Positions 13,233-23,150 of a DNA stretch of 64,000 bases are shown here, piece after piece. The stretch comes from Progne subis subis (lineage: Eukaryota; Chordata; Aves; Passeriformes; Hirundinidae). The stretch spans positions 903,001 through 967,000 of the forward strand of contig JAKJHU010000062.1 in NCBI GenBank assembly GCA_022316685.1, written 5' to 3'. The position numbers and the translations under genes are program-made. The notes below the pieces were generated by a model, which was not told the origin of the DNA, made no database searches, and saw only the letters and a program-made list of their open reading frames with translations. Numbering within the stretch: position 1 is the first letter of the stretch; the number at the start of each line of letters is the position of its first letter.

Positions 13233-15880
13233 CAGCCACCTTCAAAAAAGAATCAGATTATCTAATTTTAGGCATCAATTTCACTGTTCTTTGCTGCTCT
13301 ATCAAATACTTATACCCAGAATAATTCTGTACAGAATGGCTTAGCAGAATTGTTCAGGATACATATAATGTGTCTGCCTACACATCTGTGTTGGCAAATT
13401 GGCTTGTCAGCACTCTTCAATCCCAAGTCAGCCCCAGTTATACCTATTACAAAACCCATAACATTTGTTTCACAGTTCCTGATATAGCTCTGTCTATCCA
13501 AAGACAATTTTCAGTATATTTATAGTAATTTCATCAGTGAAGTATTACTAGCAGCCCTACAGACAGTAGCCATCAGGCAAAATACATGAAGTTCCACATC
13601 CCATCATATCCATCAGCTTACATCAATTTTCTTTGGATCTCAGAAAGTTATCGCTGTAAGTTTAGTTCCAGGAAGATAGTCGTACGTATAACATCTTTTT
13701 AAAAAATGTAAAGTATTTCTGTATAAAGTTGCCGAGATAACAAGGAAAAACAGAATAGCTTTTCATTCCTCAATGTTACATTGGGTTTGTGAGAGACCAA
13801 TAAAATACATCTTCATCTATGTAAAAGTTTCAGCTTGAAATAGGAAATATTAAAATGTGTGTTACCCTTGATGCCCTGTCATACAGATATTCACCCTTCT
13901 GCCAAAAACATTCCTGTCTACAGCCAATTTTTGAGATGGTTTTAGGAACAGATGGGTTTTCTATCGATCTGATCATAGCACTGTTTCTGTTAGGGACAGC
14001 AGAATTTATTAAAAAAATTCAATTTAATAAAGTAAGTTGCTTGATTTGGAGGGGTGGGTGCAGTAGAATTGGAGAAAAGCTATTGGGATGTTTCAGCAAA
14101 GCAGCTATTGGATGTTGGGTTGTTTGTGGTTTTTTTGAGGGATGTTTGTCCAAATGCAAGTGATGTCTGAGAATGTTTGGGGTTGGACATGTTATTCTTC
14201 CTGTTTGGGGAAATCAGCCAGCAGGGCATTCCTGTACTCTGTTTTAGGAGTCTGAGGCACTTCTGCTCTTGGGAAAAGGGAACAGGCAGACAATTTCTGA
14301 TGTAAAACTGACTGAAAAATATGGTTAATTATAATTTTTAGGGTAATGACCTATACATCAGGGGTGTGAAAGAGTGAATGCAGTACAGTGATTACATTTG
14401 GTACAGTGTGATGTGTTATGGGACAAGGGCCAATGATACAAGAGAATCAATGCCATATTTCCTTGGAAAACAAGGAGATTCTCATATTAAATAAATATGA
14501 GATGCCATAAAGAAATTAGAGAAGACAATCAATTTACTGGGATACAGTCAGAGTGAGTCAGGAAGATGCAGGGAAGAGAAGCAGAATGCTTTTAAGGTAT
14601 CTGAGTTCAGCATAAACATTTTTGTTAGAATTAAATGGAGATAGCTTCTCTCAAGCAGAAATGATCCTTCTGATCAGATGAGTTATGTTGAGGGAAACAG
14701 AAGATGTTTATCGACATGTGAGTTCTTGATGACTAATCACAACAAACAAGATTTCAAATGTAAATACATCACTACACTGCAACATCTCTGAGGATCTCAA
14801 AAAAGACAGGAATAAAGGAAAAGTTTTCAAGAAAGACCAAATGGGAACAAATAATTGCTGGGTTGTAAATAGAACTTAATCTCAAAAGGGTTTATTCATA
14901 TAACTAATTTTGGTTTTCAATTAACTTTATTTTGGATTTCCTCTGCATTTAGATCTTGAAATGAAATTGCATTTTTAAATTATTGTTGGTGAGCAAAGAT
15001 CCGTGAACTAGATGTCCTTTGATTCACAGCACAGAGGTGCTGTAAAAGGGGCAGGGAAGACAAAAACAAGATTAAGGTTCTGCTTCAACCTCCTGTTCAG
15101 TATTCAGAACAGCATGATGTCACTTGCCTTATGAATAGTGGAGACCCATTCACCACTTTGACAGCAGTGCTAGAAAAAATACTCTCTATGGGAACCCTTG
15201 GGAACTGACAAATTGAAAAGTTGATGAAAGACATTCATACATTTTGTATGGCCTTTGGTAACCTTAAGGACAGGAAATATATTGTTCTTGTTATTATTTG
15301 GGATGTGATTGTCCATAATAAATGAGCATACAACATTTTGAAGGCTATAGTTCCAAAGATTTGGTGACTTGGCTGAAATTTAGTGGCAAAGGATTGACTT
15401 CTGGGATGTCATCTCTTGGAATGATTACATTTCTTCTTCCCTAAAAATGAGCACATTTAGGATGTCTTTTCAGTCTTTAGTTTAAAATCAAGATTTAATT
15501 ATTCATGTCCTGTTAAAGATGAAAATTCCTGTCTCCCAGGTATCAGCAAGCAGAAAAAAATTTTCTGAGATGATTCTCTGGATATCTCAGGATTTTCTCA
15601 CCCCTCCCTGGACTTTCTGGATCATGAGGCCAAAGTAAGTCAAATTTCAAACCCCACAGGAGAATAAGAATTAATCATGTCAGACAGCCAACCTCTTAGA
15701 AGCATTTGTTTGGTATTTTAGGGGAAGGTGGCTTTCTGCATGCCAAAACAAACAAAAGGAGAAGCAATACTTAATTGCACATGAGCAGATGAAATAGAGG
15801 CCATGGGTTTCCAGTTTGTGAAGGCATCCAACAATTAGAGTAACTGCTTTTAATATATTCCTACCTTAAGAGTTCTGGGC

Positions 15881-15947
15881 CTTGATTGGTGCTGGCCTTT
15901 CCCCAAACACCAATGGGGACTTTTCAACCTAACCTCCTGTATATAAT
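15881..15947 (+). promoter_or_regulatory. CCAAT/TATA-like cluster, possible relic promoter
   Basis: Within 67 bases there is an inverted CCAAT box (GATTGG near 15884), a direct CCAAT box (15910-15914) and a TATA-like box TATATAAT (15940-15947), spaced as in a Pol II promoter or an LTR U3 region. An AATAAA occurs about 320 bases downstream near 16265. I could not find paired TG...CA ends or a target duplication, so an LTR cannot be claimed. No downstream exon is recognised. Confidence 0.25.
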
Positions 15948-17162
15948 CAAGCCACATGGACAGGTTCTGTGAGCACTCACTATTCCCTGTTTGCTTTCTG
16001 GGCAGAGAAACAGCAGCAGAAAGCGATAGTGAGGTCAGAGTTCACGCATTTTCTTTCCCCTTTAGGAGTTGGCAAAGCAGGAGAGGTGAGGCAGGGTGTA
16101 CATGTCCAGCTTACTGATCAGTTCAGAGTGAGTTTCACAGCCATACAGAGCATGGCCTGGGGCCAGTGCCTGCACCCTGGGTATCTTTGTGATAACTTTT
16201 GTCCCCAGTGCTATTCTGTGTCAAGAGTGAAACTTCATCTCCAGTTCCTCCCCTCCATGTCCCTAAATAAAAATATTTGGAGGAAATATTGCTATCCTTT
16301 GCATAGCAAGGCACACAGTGGTGATAAAAATCGTTTTACTTGGCTCACCTATTTGAAAGAGAAGAGGTAGTTTATTGCTTCTCTGCTCTAGCCCATGACC
16401 TAACAATATGTGAAGTTTATGTGTGGTTTTTAACACTGTGTAAAATAGATGTTTAAGTCTTTACAGGTTTTAGATTTTAATCTCTAGAGGGAATATAGAT
16501 TTTCCTAGTCTAGCCAAAGCATTCGAGTTTTGTGTTTAACAGCAGGCAAACCAGGCAAACCCTCATCTAACAAGATTAAAGCCTGTTGTCCTTAAACACC
16601 ACTCCAAGCAAGTGTTCAAAGTACAAAACTTTCTGCTTTTATTGAAAGTATGGAAGGCATTATGCTTTCCCCTTAAGCTCAGTTAGTTGGTTCCTTCATT
16701 CGGCTTAGACACTTCAATTGGTAAAGAAATTAAACTACTTTCTATAGCCTCATGAATAGCCTTGGGTTTTTTTACCTCTGCTCTCTGTCTTTGCCTTCTT
16801 GGTAAAACTGAACGGCCAGCAGGTTAGACTGGCACCTAAGAGGAGCTTCATTCACTTTTCTTGCTAAAGATACCAAAGGCCTCCGAGCAGCAGGTATATC
16901 TCAGGGCCCAGGGGTGAGAGGGAATGCATCCAGTCCTTCCAAACCCATCATCTTCTGCCAGGTAACACAAAGAGATTGCAATCTATCCCGCAATCCCTGC
17001 ACTTTTATTTGTCCAACTGCTCAGAGGTGACAAAGGGTAAGTCTCAGGACAAATGCCCTCAATGGCATTAGATATCATAACCTAAAAATGTGTGTTCTAT
17101 TTCATCTGTGGAAAGCAGTTTTTTGGGACGTTTTATCCTTCTCTTACCCTTCCAGGGGAGAG

Positions 17163-17529
17163 TGTTGTAATGCATTAATTGGGTTTATATTTCATCGGAT
17201 TTGTAATTTTTTTTCTATGTATCATGTGATCTGTCCATGCCCAGCAGTGCTCATCCACCACACTGAAATGTAACCTAACTCTGTTCCCCTGCTGCTTATC
17301 CCATATTGGGTGGTGCCTCTGGGCCCTGCCTCTGGGCCTTGCCCCGTGGGGAAAAAGCCACGACAGGGGTGGGTCTGGGGCTCTCTGGCATCGGCGAGTC
17401 ATCAGGAAAGGTCTCCAGCAAGCAGAGTAGGACTTGAGAATAAAAGCTGTAATATCCAACCTGGATGCCAGAGAGCCAGACTCTTACTTTTGCCATCGGC
17501 AGCCATCTAATCTCGTCGGGAAAACTACA
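17163..17529 (+). repeat. 5' LTR of the provirus
   Basis: Direct copy of the 20095-20461 repeat. An AATAAA at 17439-17444 is the likely polyadenylation signal and may double as the TATA region, since no better TATA box is visible. The LTR is followed at once by the primer binding site. Confidence 0.93.
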
Positions 17530-17531
17530 AC

Positions 17532-17549
17532 TGGTGCCCAACGTGGGGC
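17532..17549 (+). other. Primer binding site, tRNA-Lys(1,2)-like
   Basis: TGGTGCCCAACGTGGGGC lies two bases after the 5' LTR. It differs at one base from the site usually described for tRNA-Lys1,2-primed retroviruses (TGGCGCCCAACGTGGGGC). The CpG-to-TpG change could be simple decay. Confidence 0.85.
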
Positions 17550-18524
17550 TCAAAGCCACAAAAGGTTCCCAAAAAGCTGGAAGAACCACTCAGGGAGCAC
17601 GTGACCGAGGAATCTCACGCAGGTATGTGAGTCACAAAACGTAGCCCACCCACGCAGAGACAGACCCGTCAGGCTTGGCATTCGCTGTGGAGTCTCCGAA
17701 ACACAGGATTCCACAGGCCAGGGCTACAGTTTTCTCCTTTGCACTCAAAAATCCCATCGGGGCTGCAAAGAAGCCCCCCAAATGGCAAAGCTGCTCTCAG
17801 AGAAGGTGACCACATGTTCGTGAAACATAACCCTGGGAACCGAGACTGGAAGCTCCTTTTGCACCAAAAAGGGTCCGTCTCAGGCAAAAGGAGTGATTGG
17901 GAAAGAAAGGAAAGGAATGCTGGAATTTTGGTGAATGTTACTTTCGGTTTTCTAAGGGAAAATCTTTTTCAGAGGTGGGATTCCTCAGGGAAAATGTTTT
18001 TTTCATCTTTTGGGGAAGGTTTTGCTTTCAGAGTAAACCTTCAAAGTGCTTTAAATAGCGTGCTTCTTTCGGCAGCCTTGGGGGTGTGGAAAAGGAAACT
18101 GTTTCCCCTTTTGGCTTTTTTTTCTCTCCAGCGAGTTTTTTTTTTCCTTTCAGTTTCTCAGTCACAATAAAGAGGACACAGAAACTCAAAATCTGAGCCA
18201 AAAATGGATGCAAAATTGTCTGTGTCTCAAAAGAGAGTCTATTACAGTATTTTATATACCTTGGATAATGACGAGACCCATTATTCAAAGAAACAGCTAA
18301 AAAATTAACTCTGTGGTTGTTTTCTCAGTTTCCACACATCATTAGAGCAAATAAGCTCCCCAGAATTTGGGGAAGCTATAACAAAAAAAAAAAATAGTTG
18401 AATTTGGCTCCTCTAATAATAAAGAAGATGCAAATTTTGCTTTTTATAGCTTAAAAATTAAGTTTGCATTGCAAAAGCAAAAGAAAAAAGGAAAAAAGCC
18501 AGTTCTTTGTGACTTTTCCCCAGT

Positions 18525-19684
18525 TTGTACCTTTGCAGGCAGTCCGAGTGCCCAGACCTCCCATCTCAGTGGTCCCCAGGTGGGGAGTCACAAGATGGAG
18601 GGGATTCCTTTGTCCAAAATGGCCGAAGCCATGTGCTCCCGAGCCCCGAGGAGTCTCTCCCTTTGTCTGTCCCTCCTTCCTGCAATCCCTTCCTCTCCCC
18701 AGACCCCTCCTTCCCTTCGGTGCTGCCCCCGGCACCGCCCTCTCCTCTGACTCTGCCCCCTACCCTCAAACCTCTGCCCTCCAACTCTGCCGCGTGTGAC
18801 TCAAGCCTCCAGCCTCTCCCTGCCCCTGGTTCCCACGGGTTCCACCCCCACAGTCCCGGTTCCCACGCCCCGGAGGGAACGGGGGGAGCTGGGAGCCCGG
18901 AAGCAGGAAGTGATCCCGACTTTTCTGCCACCCCTTTCACGTATCAACAATCAAAAAAAGATCGTGCTGCCCGCAGTAATTGGGACCCCTTCCCCCAACA
19001 AGAGATTCAGGGTTTATGCAAAGCTCAGGCCAAATTCAAATATGAAAGAGAATGCTTTTGCAACCGTTTAAAAGCAAATTTAGCAAGAAATACTACAGTT
19101 CCCTTTGACCTCCAAAAAGATTGGCTTCTGGAGCTTTGGCAAAATCCTGAAATGGTTGTTGGTAATAAGAATCTGCCAATTCAATTAGCAACCCAGCCCA
19201 ATAAGTCTTTCCAACCTTACAGTAAAATAAAGCAGCTTCCATCAGAACTTTTAGTAATGTTTGTGGAGCGATTAACCCGAGTTATCGAGTTACAGGTTAA
19301 GAATGAAGGAGCCCAAGAACAGGTCCTGGAGGAGATGGCTCTGGCCTGATGCAGATGAACAGTGCAAGGCAGCTATCCTCAGCCTGTCCATAGAACCAGC
19401 TCCAACTTTACATGACATGCTCCAGGTGCATGCCAGGAAGATTCCCTTCATAAAAGCTCATCAAAACCACAATTCCAGAGTCAAGCCACCACCATGCTTC
19501 CAGTACCTGTGCCACGGCCATCGCCCAAGAGAGGAACAACATGTCTCCTGTGCGATCAGGCTGGACAATGGGCATCTCAGTGCCCTTTAAAGAAGCAATT
19601 TCTGGACTTTTTGGGACAATGGGGGAGGGAGGTCTCAAAGGTCCAAAGGGAATTTTTCAAAGGAACTAGAAAATGTAAATGTTA
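18525..19684 (+). pseudogene. Broken gag remnant of the provirus
   Basis: An open frame of about 274 codons (18525-19349, no ATG at its start) has a long Pro/Ser-rich N-terminal half typical of the matrix/p10-type region of betaretroviral Gag. A capsid-like half follows, with a conserved-looking stretch near 19250-19335 (PSELLVMFVERL). This frame stops at 19347. The capsid homology-region-like sequence continues in the +1 frame (about 19340-19525), including a decayed first zinc knuckle. The original frame then resumes with a second knuckle near 19533-19575 (CLLCDQAGQWASQC), in which the zinc-binding His is replaced by Gln. At least two compensating frameshifts and several stops make it non-functional. 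It ends at a stop just before 19685. The assignment rests on motifs, not on an alignment. Confidence 0.75.
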
Positions 19685-19737
19685 AACTAAATAATCCTGC
19701 TTTAACCAGTTCTGCCTTTCAGCAAAAGTCACCGGAT

Positions 19738-19989
19738 ATGATAGTAAAGGATCCAGTGACCAGAGAAACAAAAAGTCCTCATGATCAGGTCACCTGGGGT
19801 CGTGGGTACGCCTATGTGTCCACTCCCCCAGATCTCAAGTGGGTGCCAGCTGAGTGGGTGAAACCTTTCATCCCTAAAAGTGCAGAACCACCTGCAGAGG
19901 GCCACAAGTGGCCAGTGCTGCCTGGAGGAGGAGAAAGCAGCCGAACCTTCTCCTTCCTTAACAGTGTCTTTCTAAACAGTTTGCACTAA
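19738..19989 (+). pseudogene. pol remnant: integrase C-terminal DNA-binding region
   Basis: This 83-codon frame contains the signature of the C-terminal end of betaretroviral integrase: KDPVT at the start, then TWGRGYAYVSTP and a tail with WVPAEWVKP. Everything of pol before it (protease, RT, RNase H, integrase core) is absent. Only about 50 bases separate it from the end of the gag remnant, so the deletion joins the end of gag almost directly to the end of pol. After its stop only about 90 bases remain before the polypurine tract, so env has also been lost. Confidence 0.75.
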
Positions 19990-20080
19990 AGGTCATTTTT
20001 CTTTTGCAACTTTAAAGGTACTCAAGGTCCAAACTCTGAGCATCTCCCACGAACCGACCCTTCCTCCTTCTTAATTTAAT

Positions 20081-20094
20081 AAGAAAAGGGGAAG
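20081..20094 (+). other. Polypurine tract of the provirus
   Basis: AAGAAAAGGGGAAG lies directly before the TG of the 3' LTR, the position required for plus-strand priming. It is uninterrupted by pyrimidines. Confidence 0.85.
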
Positions 20095-20461
20095 TGTTGT
20101 AATGCATTAAGTCGTTTATATTTCATCAGATTTGTAATGTTTTTTCTATGTATCATGTGATCTGTCCTTGCCCAGCAGTGCCCATCCACCACACTGAAAT
20201 GTAACCTAACTCTGTTCCCCTCCTGCTTATCCCTTATTGGGTGGTGTCTCTGGGCCCTGCCTCTGGGCCTTGCCCCCTGGGGGAAAAAGCCATGACAGGA
20301 GTGGGGCCAGGGCTCTCTGGCATCGGCAAGCCATCGGGAAAGGTCTCCAGCAAGCAGAGCAGGACTTGAGAATAAAAGCTGTAATATCCAACCTGGTGTC
20401 AGAGAGCATATTCTTTTCCTTTTGCCATCGGCAGCCATCTAATCTCGTGGGGAAAACTACA
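20095..20461 (+). repeat. 3' LTR of the provirus
   Basis: Same length and ends as the 5' LTR, with AATAAA at 20371-20376. It is followed immediately by the second GGAGAG copy of the target duplication. Confidence 0.93.
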
Positions 20462-20656
20462 GGAGAGGGAGACTGATGCCCTCTGATAATGGCCCAGCCA
20501 TTAAAACCAGGTGAGGCAGTGTTTCTTACCTCTTTCACCACTCCTCAATCCTCCAGGGGAGCATTTTAAGGATGGCCTGGAGCCATTGGATCTGCCCTAA
20601 ACAGCAGGCAAGCATGGACCCTCTGCTGCTGCTGGGCTCTGGACACCCCACCCCAC

Positions 20657-20816
20657 CTAGAACCACGGTTCCACCTACCTAGAACCGCGGTTCTAGCTTA
20701 CTCTAGAACCGCGGTTCTAGCTTACTCTAGAACCGCGGTTCTAGAGCGACCTAGAACCACGGTTCTAGAGTGACCTAGAACCACGGTTCTAGAGTGACCT
20801 AGAACCACGGTTCTAG
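20657..20816. repeat. Seven-copy array of 18-bp palindromes at 24-bp spacing
   Basis: The core CTAGAACCGCGGTTCTAG is a perfect 18-bp palindrome. Copies 2-4 (starting at 20679, 20703 and 20727) are perfect. Copies 5-7 (20751, 20775, 20799) carry CCACGG in place of CCGCGG, consistent with loss of one CpG. The first copy (20657) is diverged at its right end and spaced 22 rather than 24. The spacers alternate between CTTACT-like and AGTGAC/AGCGAC-like types. I do not recognise it as a known satellite. It could form hairpins or a cruciform. Confidence 0.92.
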
Positions 20817-20825
20817 ACCAGCCTA

Positions 20826-20893
20826 CCCCCCCCCCCCCCACCCCCCCCCCCCCCCATCCCCACCCCCCACCCCCCCCACCCCCCCACCCCCCC
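20826..20893. repeat. C-rich tract of 68 bases (G-runs on the minus strand)
   Basis: Runs of 4 to 17 C broken by single A or AT. The minus strand therefore has many G-runs and should be able to form G-quadruplexes. It sits exactly between the palindrome array and the mitochondrial insert, so assembly error here is also likely. Confidence 0.9.
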
Positions 20894-20895
20894 AA

Positions 20896-21735
20896 GGAAT
20901 GCAGTTTCCTCTTAAGGCTAGGTTGCCAATGGTGAGGCAGTAGGTAGTTGTTGGTAACATTTTTTGTAATCCTCCTATTTTTCGGATTCTCCATTAAGGT
21001 TGTGGATGATGGAGCCTGAGCACAGGAATAGTATGGCTTTGAGGAATGTGTGAGTTGAAATATGAAGGAAGGCTGGTTGTGGGAGGTTGAGTCCAATGGT
21101 GACTATTATGAGGCCTAGTTGGCTTGAGGTGGAAAAAGCGATGATTTGTTTGATGTCGTTTTGGGTGAGGGCGCATGTAGCGGCAAATAGTGTGGAAAGA
21201 ACTCCTAGGCACAGGCACAGAGTGAGGGAGGTTTGTTAGTGTTAAATATAGGGTGGGTTCAGATAAGGAGGAAGATTCTGGCCACTACTATCGTGCTGGA
21301 GTGGAGCAGAGCAGAGACAGGGGTTGGGCCTTCTATGGCGGCTGGGAGTCACGGGTGGAGGCTGAATTGGACGGATTTGCCTGTTGCTGCCAGAATGAGT
21401 CCCAGGAGGGGGAGGGTCGAGGTTTGGGAAAGGGAGGAGAGTTGTTTGATTTCTCAGGGGTTTGAGGTGTAGGCTAGTCATGCTGTGCAGAGAATAAGTC
21501 CAACATCGCCAACTCGGTTGTAGAGGACAGCTTGGAGGGCGGCAGTATTAGCTTCTGGTCGGCCATGTCATCAGCTGATCAGAAGGAAGGATATAATGCC
21601 CACTCCTTCTCAGCCGATGAGTAGCACAAAGAGGTTGTTGGCGACAATTGGGATTAGTATAGCGCTAAGGAATAGGAGGAGGTAGGAGAAGAATTTTGTG
21701 ATGTATGGTCTGAGGCTATGTATGTCCACTAATTG
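20896..21735 (-). pseudogene. Nuclear mitochondrial insert (NUMT) of ND5
   Basis: On the minus strand, read with the vertebrate mitochondrial code, about 840 bases follow a bird-like NADH dehydrogenase subunit 5 in order. Visible landmarks are the segments YITKFFSYLLLF, GWEGVGIMSFLL, GRPEANTAALQAVLYNR, GLHPW-like (here SLHPW), [41 protein letters not shown] and [16 protein letters not shown], each seen in one of the frames (some are given here in mitochondrial code). TGA and ATA codons read as Trp and Met. Small indels break the frame, including about 7 bases missing where GEQDIRK-like sequence is expected (near 20982). It covers roughly 280 of about 600 codons and lacks both ends. It is a dead nuclear copy. 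The left edge abuts the C-rich tract and the right edge is uncertain by about 10 bases. Confidence 0.88.
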
Positions 21736-23150
21736 CCCATCCCTATTTCTACAGTCTGTGGGTCCTTCAAGCTGAGATACTTGTTATCAAAGCCTCTACA
21801 GTTTGCCTTCAAGGAATATAGATTTTCAGGGAAGCTCAACAGAATTTCTACATCTTTTGTAATAAATCTTTTTGAAGAAAGAGCAGGATATGCAGCAATC
21901 GCAAGGTCCTCCAGCTTAAATGAGAACAAAATTGATTTCCTGAAACATATTCCATCTTCTTGAGACTGGAAACCAACATCCAGTAACTTAAAAGCTGAGA
22001 GTCTAGTGCTGTTGAAAGTCTAGTGGTTTAACTGCATTTCTTTTCCATCCACAATATTCCATTAAATTGATGACAGAAATGAAAATTTGCAGTGACCATT
22101 CAAGTACACAAAGATGTAAACAGTCACATACAGTGAATTAGGGTGGATAGTCTGCTGATGAAGTCAGGGATGCTAAGATGTGCTATTCAGCAATAGCATT
22201 CTCTTCAATCTATTTTAAAAATGCCCACCTCAAAATGAAGTTATTTCCTCTTTTTCTTAACAGGTCAAAAAGAAGAGAAAGTATAAACTGTATCCAAAAT
22301 TTATCCAAGAGAATGAAAAAAGGTAATAAAGAAAGAGGAACATTTGTGGAAACCAAGCTAACCAACACACCAGACAAGCAAGCAGGAAATAAATAATGTG
22401 CGATTGAGCAGTTAAAGAGTGTATCAGGAAGTAGAAATACCTAAAGGTAAACATCTCATTGCTTTGCTTTCAACGTATTTTTCTTTGAAGAGAAAATTTA
22501 GACACTATTTTTAAAAAGTAAATGGATCAAAACAAGAATTCTGAAACCTTTAACAATATCAATATTTCTTTACTCATAAGAGTGGATCATTTAGCAACAG
22601 AATGCAATGTCTGTCACTTTGCTAAACCAAGGAAAATGTCATAACAAATTGACATATGGAGATAGTATTGACATATGGAGATATCCATAAGATAGGAGGT
22701 TATAGTGAATAGGAGGTTATTATGAATTTAACTTCAGAATTATATGGAATCAGCAGAATAAAATCAAAGCAGACCCATAGCAAAATGAAGAGTACTATTT
22801 AGGAGCTATGGGTAAGTCTGCTGCTACAAAATCCATTTTCCTCCAGTCCTTTTCCATCTCCCCTTTTTTTAACTTCTGGTCCCTATTTTATCCTTCAAAA
22901 GCTTTTTACCCCTGTGCATTGTAATTCACCTAATTCCTGTTTCTCCAGGCTGTGAAGCTTTCTATCAAAGGAGTACTAAAAACAAAGGCGAGATTTTCTG
23001 CTTGCTCGGTGTTGTGTAGATGCAATTTCAAGGGAGATTCTTCCTAAAGCTGGAAACAATCTTCTCAGTATTGATGGACTGTCTGAAGACCTCCCCTCTG
23101 TCCAGCCCTTGTGGGACTGTTACCGTTGAGTGCTCCACTCTTAACTCCAC
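21736..23150. other. Intergenic, no gene recognised
   Basis: A 66-codon minus-strand frame (21729-21929) and an overlapping plus-strand frame are open next to the NUMT edge, but I recognise neither. Short local duplications occur near 22650-22725 (GACATATGGAGATA twice and GGAGGTTAT twice). Nothing else can be supported. Confidence 0.5.

Larger units (their letters stand above)
2438..17162. other. Intergenic, about 14.7 kb, no gene recognised
   Basis: I found no convincing exon, RNA gene or large transposon. The open frames here are short and many run through homopolymer or A/C, T/G low-complexity DNA. Features that could be supported (homopolymers and a promoter-like cluster) are listed separately. 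In mammals CAPZA3 lies head to head with PLCZ1, but no CAPZA3-like frame is visible here or nearer to PLCZ1. Confidence 0.55.
17163..20461 (+). mobile_element. Internally deleted ERVK-like provirus with two LTRs
   Basis: A 3.3-kb endogenous retrovirus. Both LTRs are 367 bp, start TGTTGTAATG and end AAAACTACA. The whole element is bounded by an exact 6-bp target duplication, GGAGAG, at 17157-17162 and 20462-20467. Between the LTRs are a tRNA-Lys-type primer binding site, a leader of about 1 kb, a broken gag, a short integrase C-terminal piece and a polypurine tract. Protease, reverse transcriptase, RNase H, most of integrase and all of env are missing. A full provirus would be about 7-9 kb. 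A hand alignment of the two LTRs gives roughly 25-30 differences plus small indels, about 7-8 percent, so the insertion is not recent. The 6-bp duplication, the Lys-type primer site and the form of the integrase end point to a betaretrovirus-like (ERVK) lineage. It cannot make its own enzymes. Confidence 0.92.

Noticed and set aside
15969..16370. 133-codon plus-strand frame downstream of the CCAAT/TATA cluster
   Set aside because: It starts at GTG, not ATG, and resembles no protein; no splice structure supports it.
18525..19349. The 274-codon frame as a functional gene
   Set aside because: It lies inside the provirus, lacks an ATG, ends at a stop inside the capsid region and continues only after frameshifts, so it is a dead gag remnant.
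20657..20816. Palindrome array as glucocorticoid/androgen response elements or as a CRISPR array
   Set aside because: Steroid elements need AGAACA...TGTTCT with a 3-base gap; here the half-sites are AGAACC/GGTTCT with 2. Spacers are only 6 bases and repeat themselves, and the host is a vertebrate, so CRISPR is excluded.
22262..22320. Exon-like segment between a polypyrimidine tract plus CAG and a GTAAT donor, open and Lys-rich
   Set aside because: No family recognised, composition is simple A-rich, and no partner exons were found nearby.
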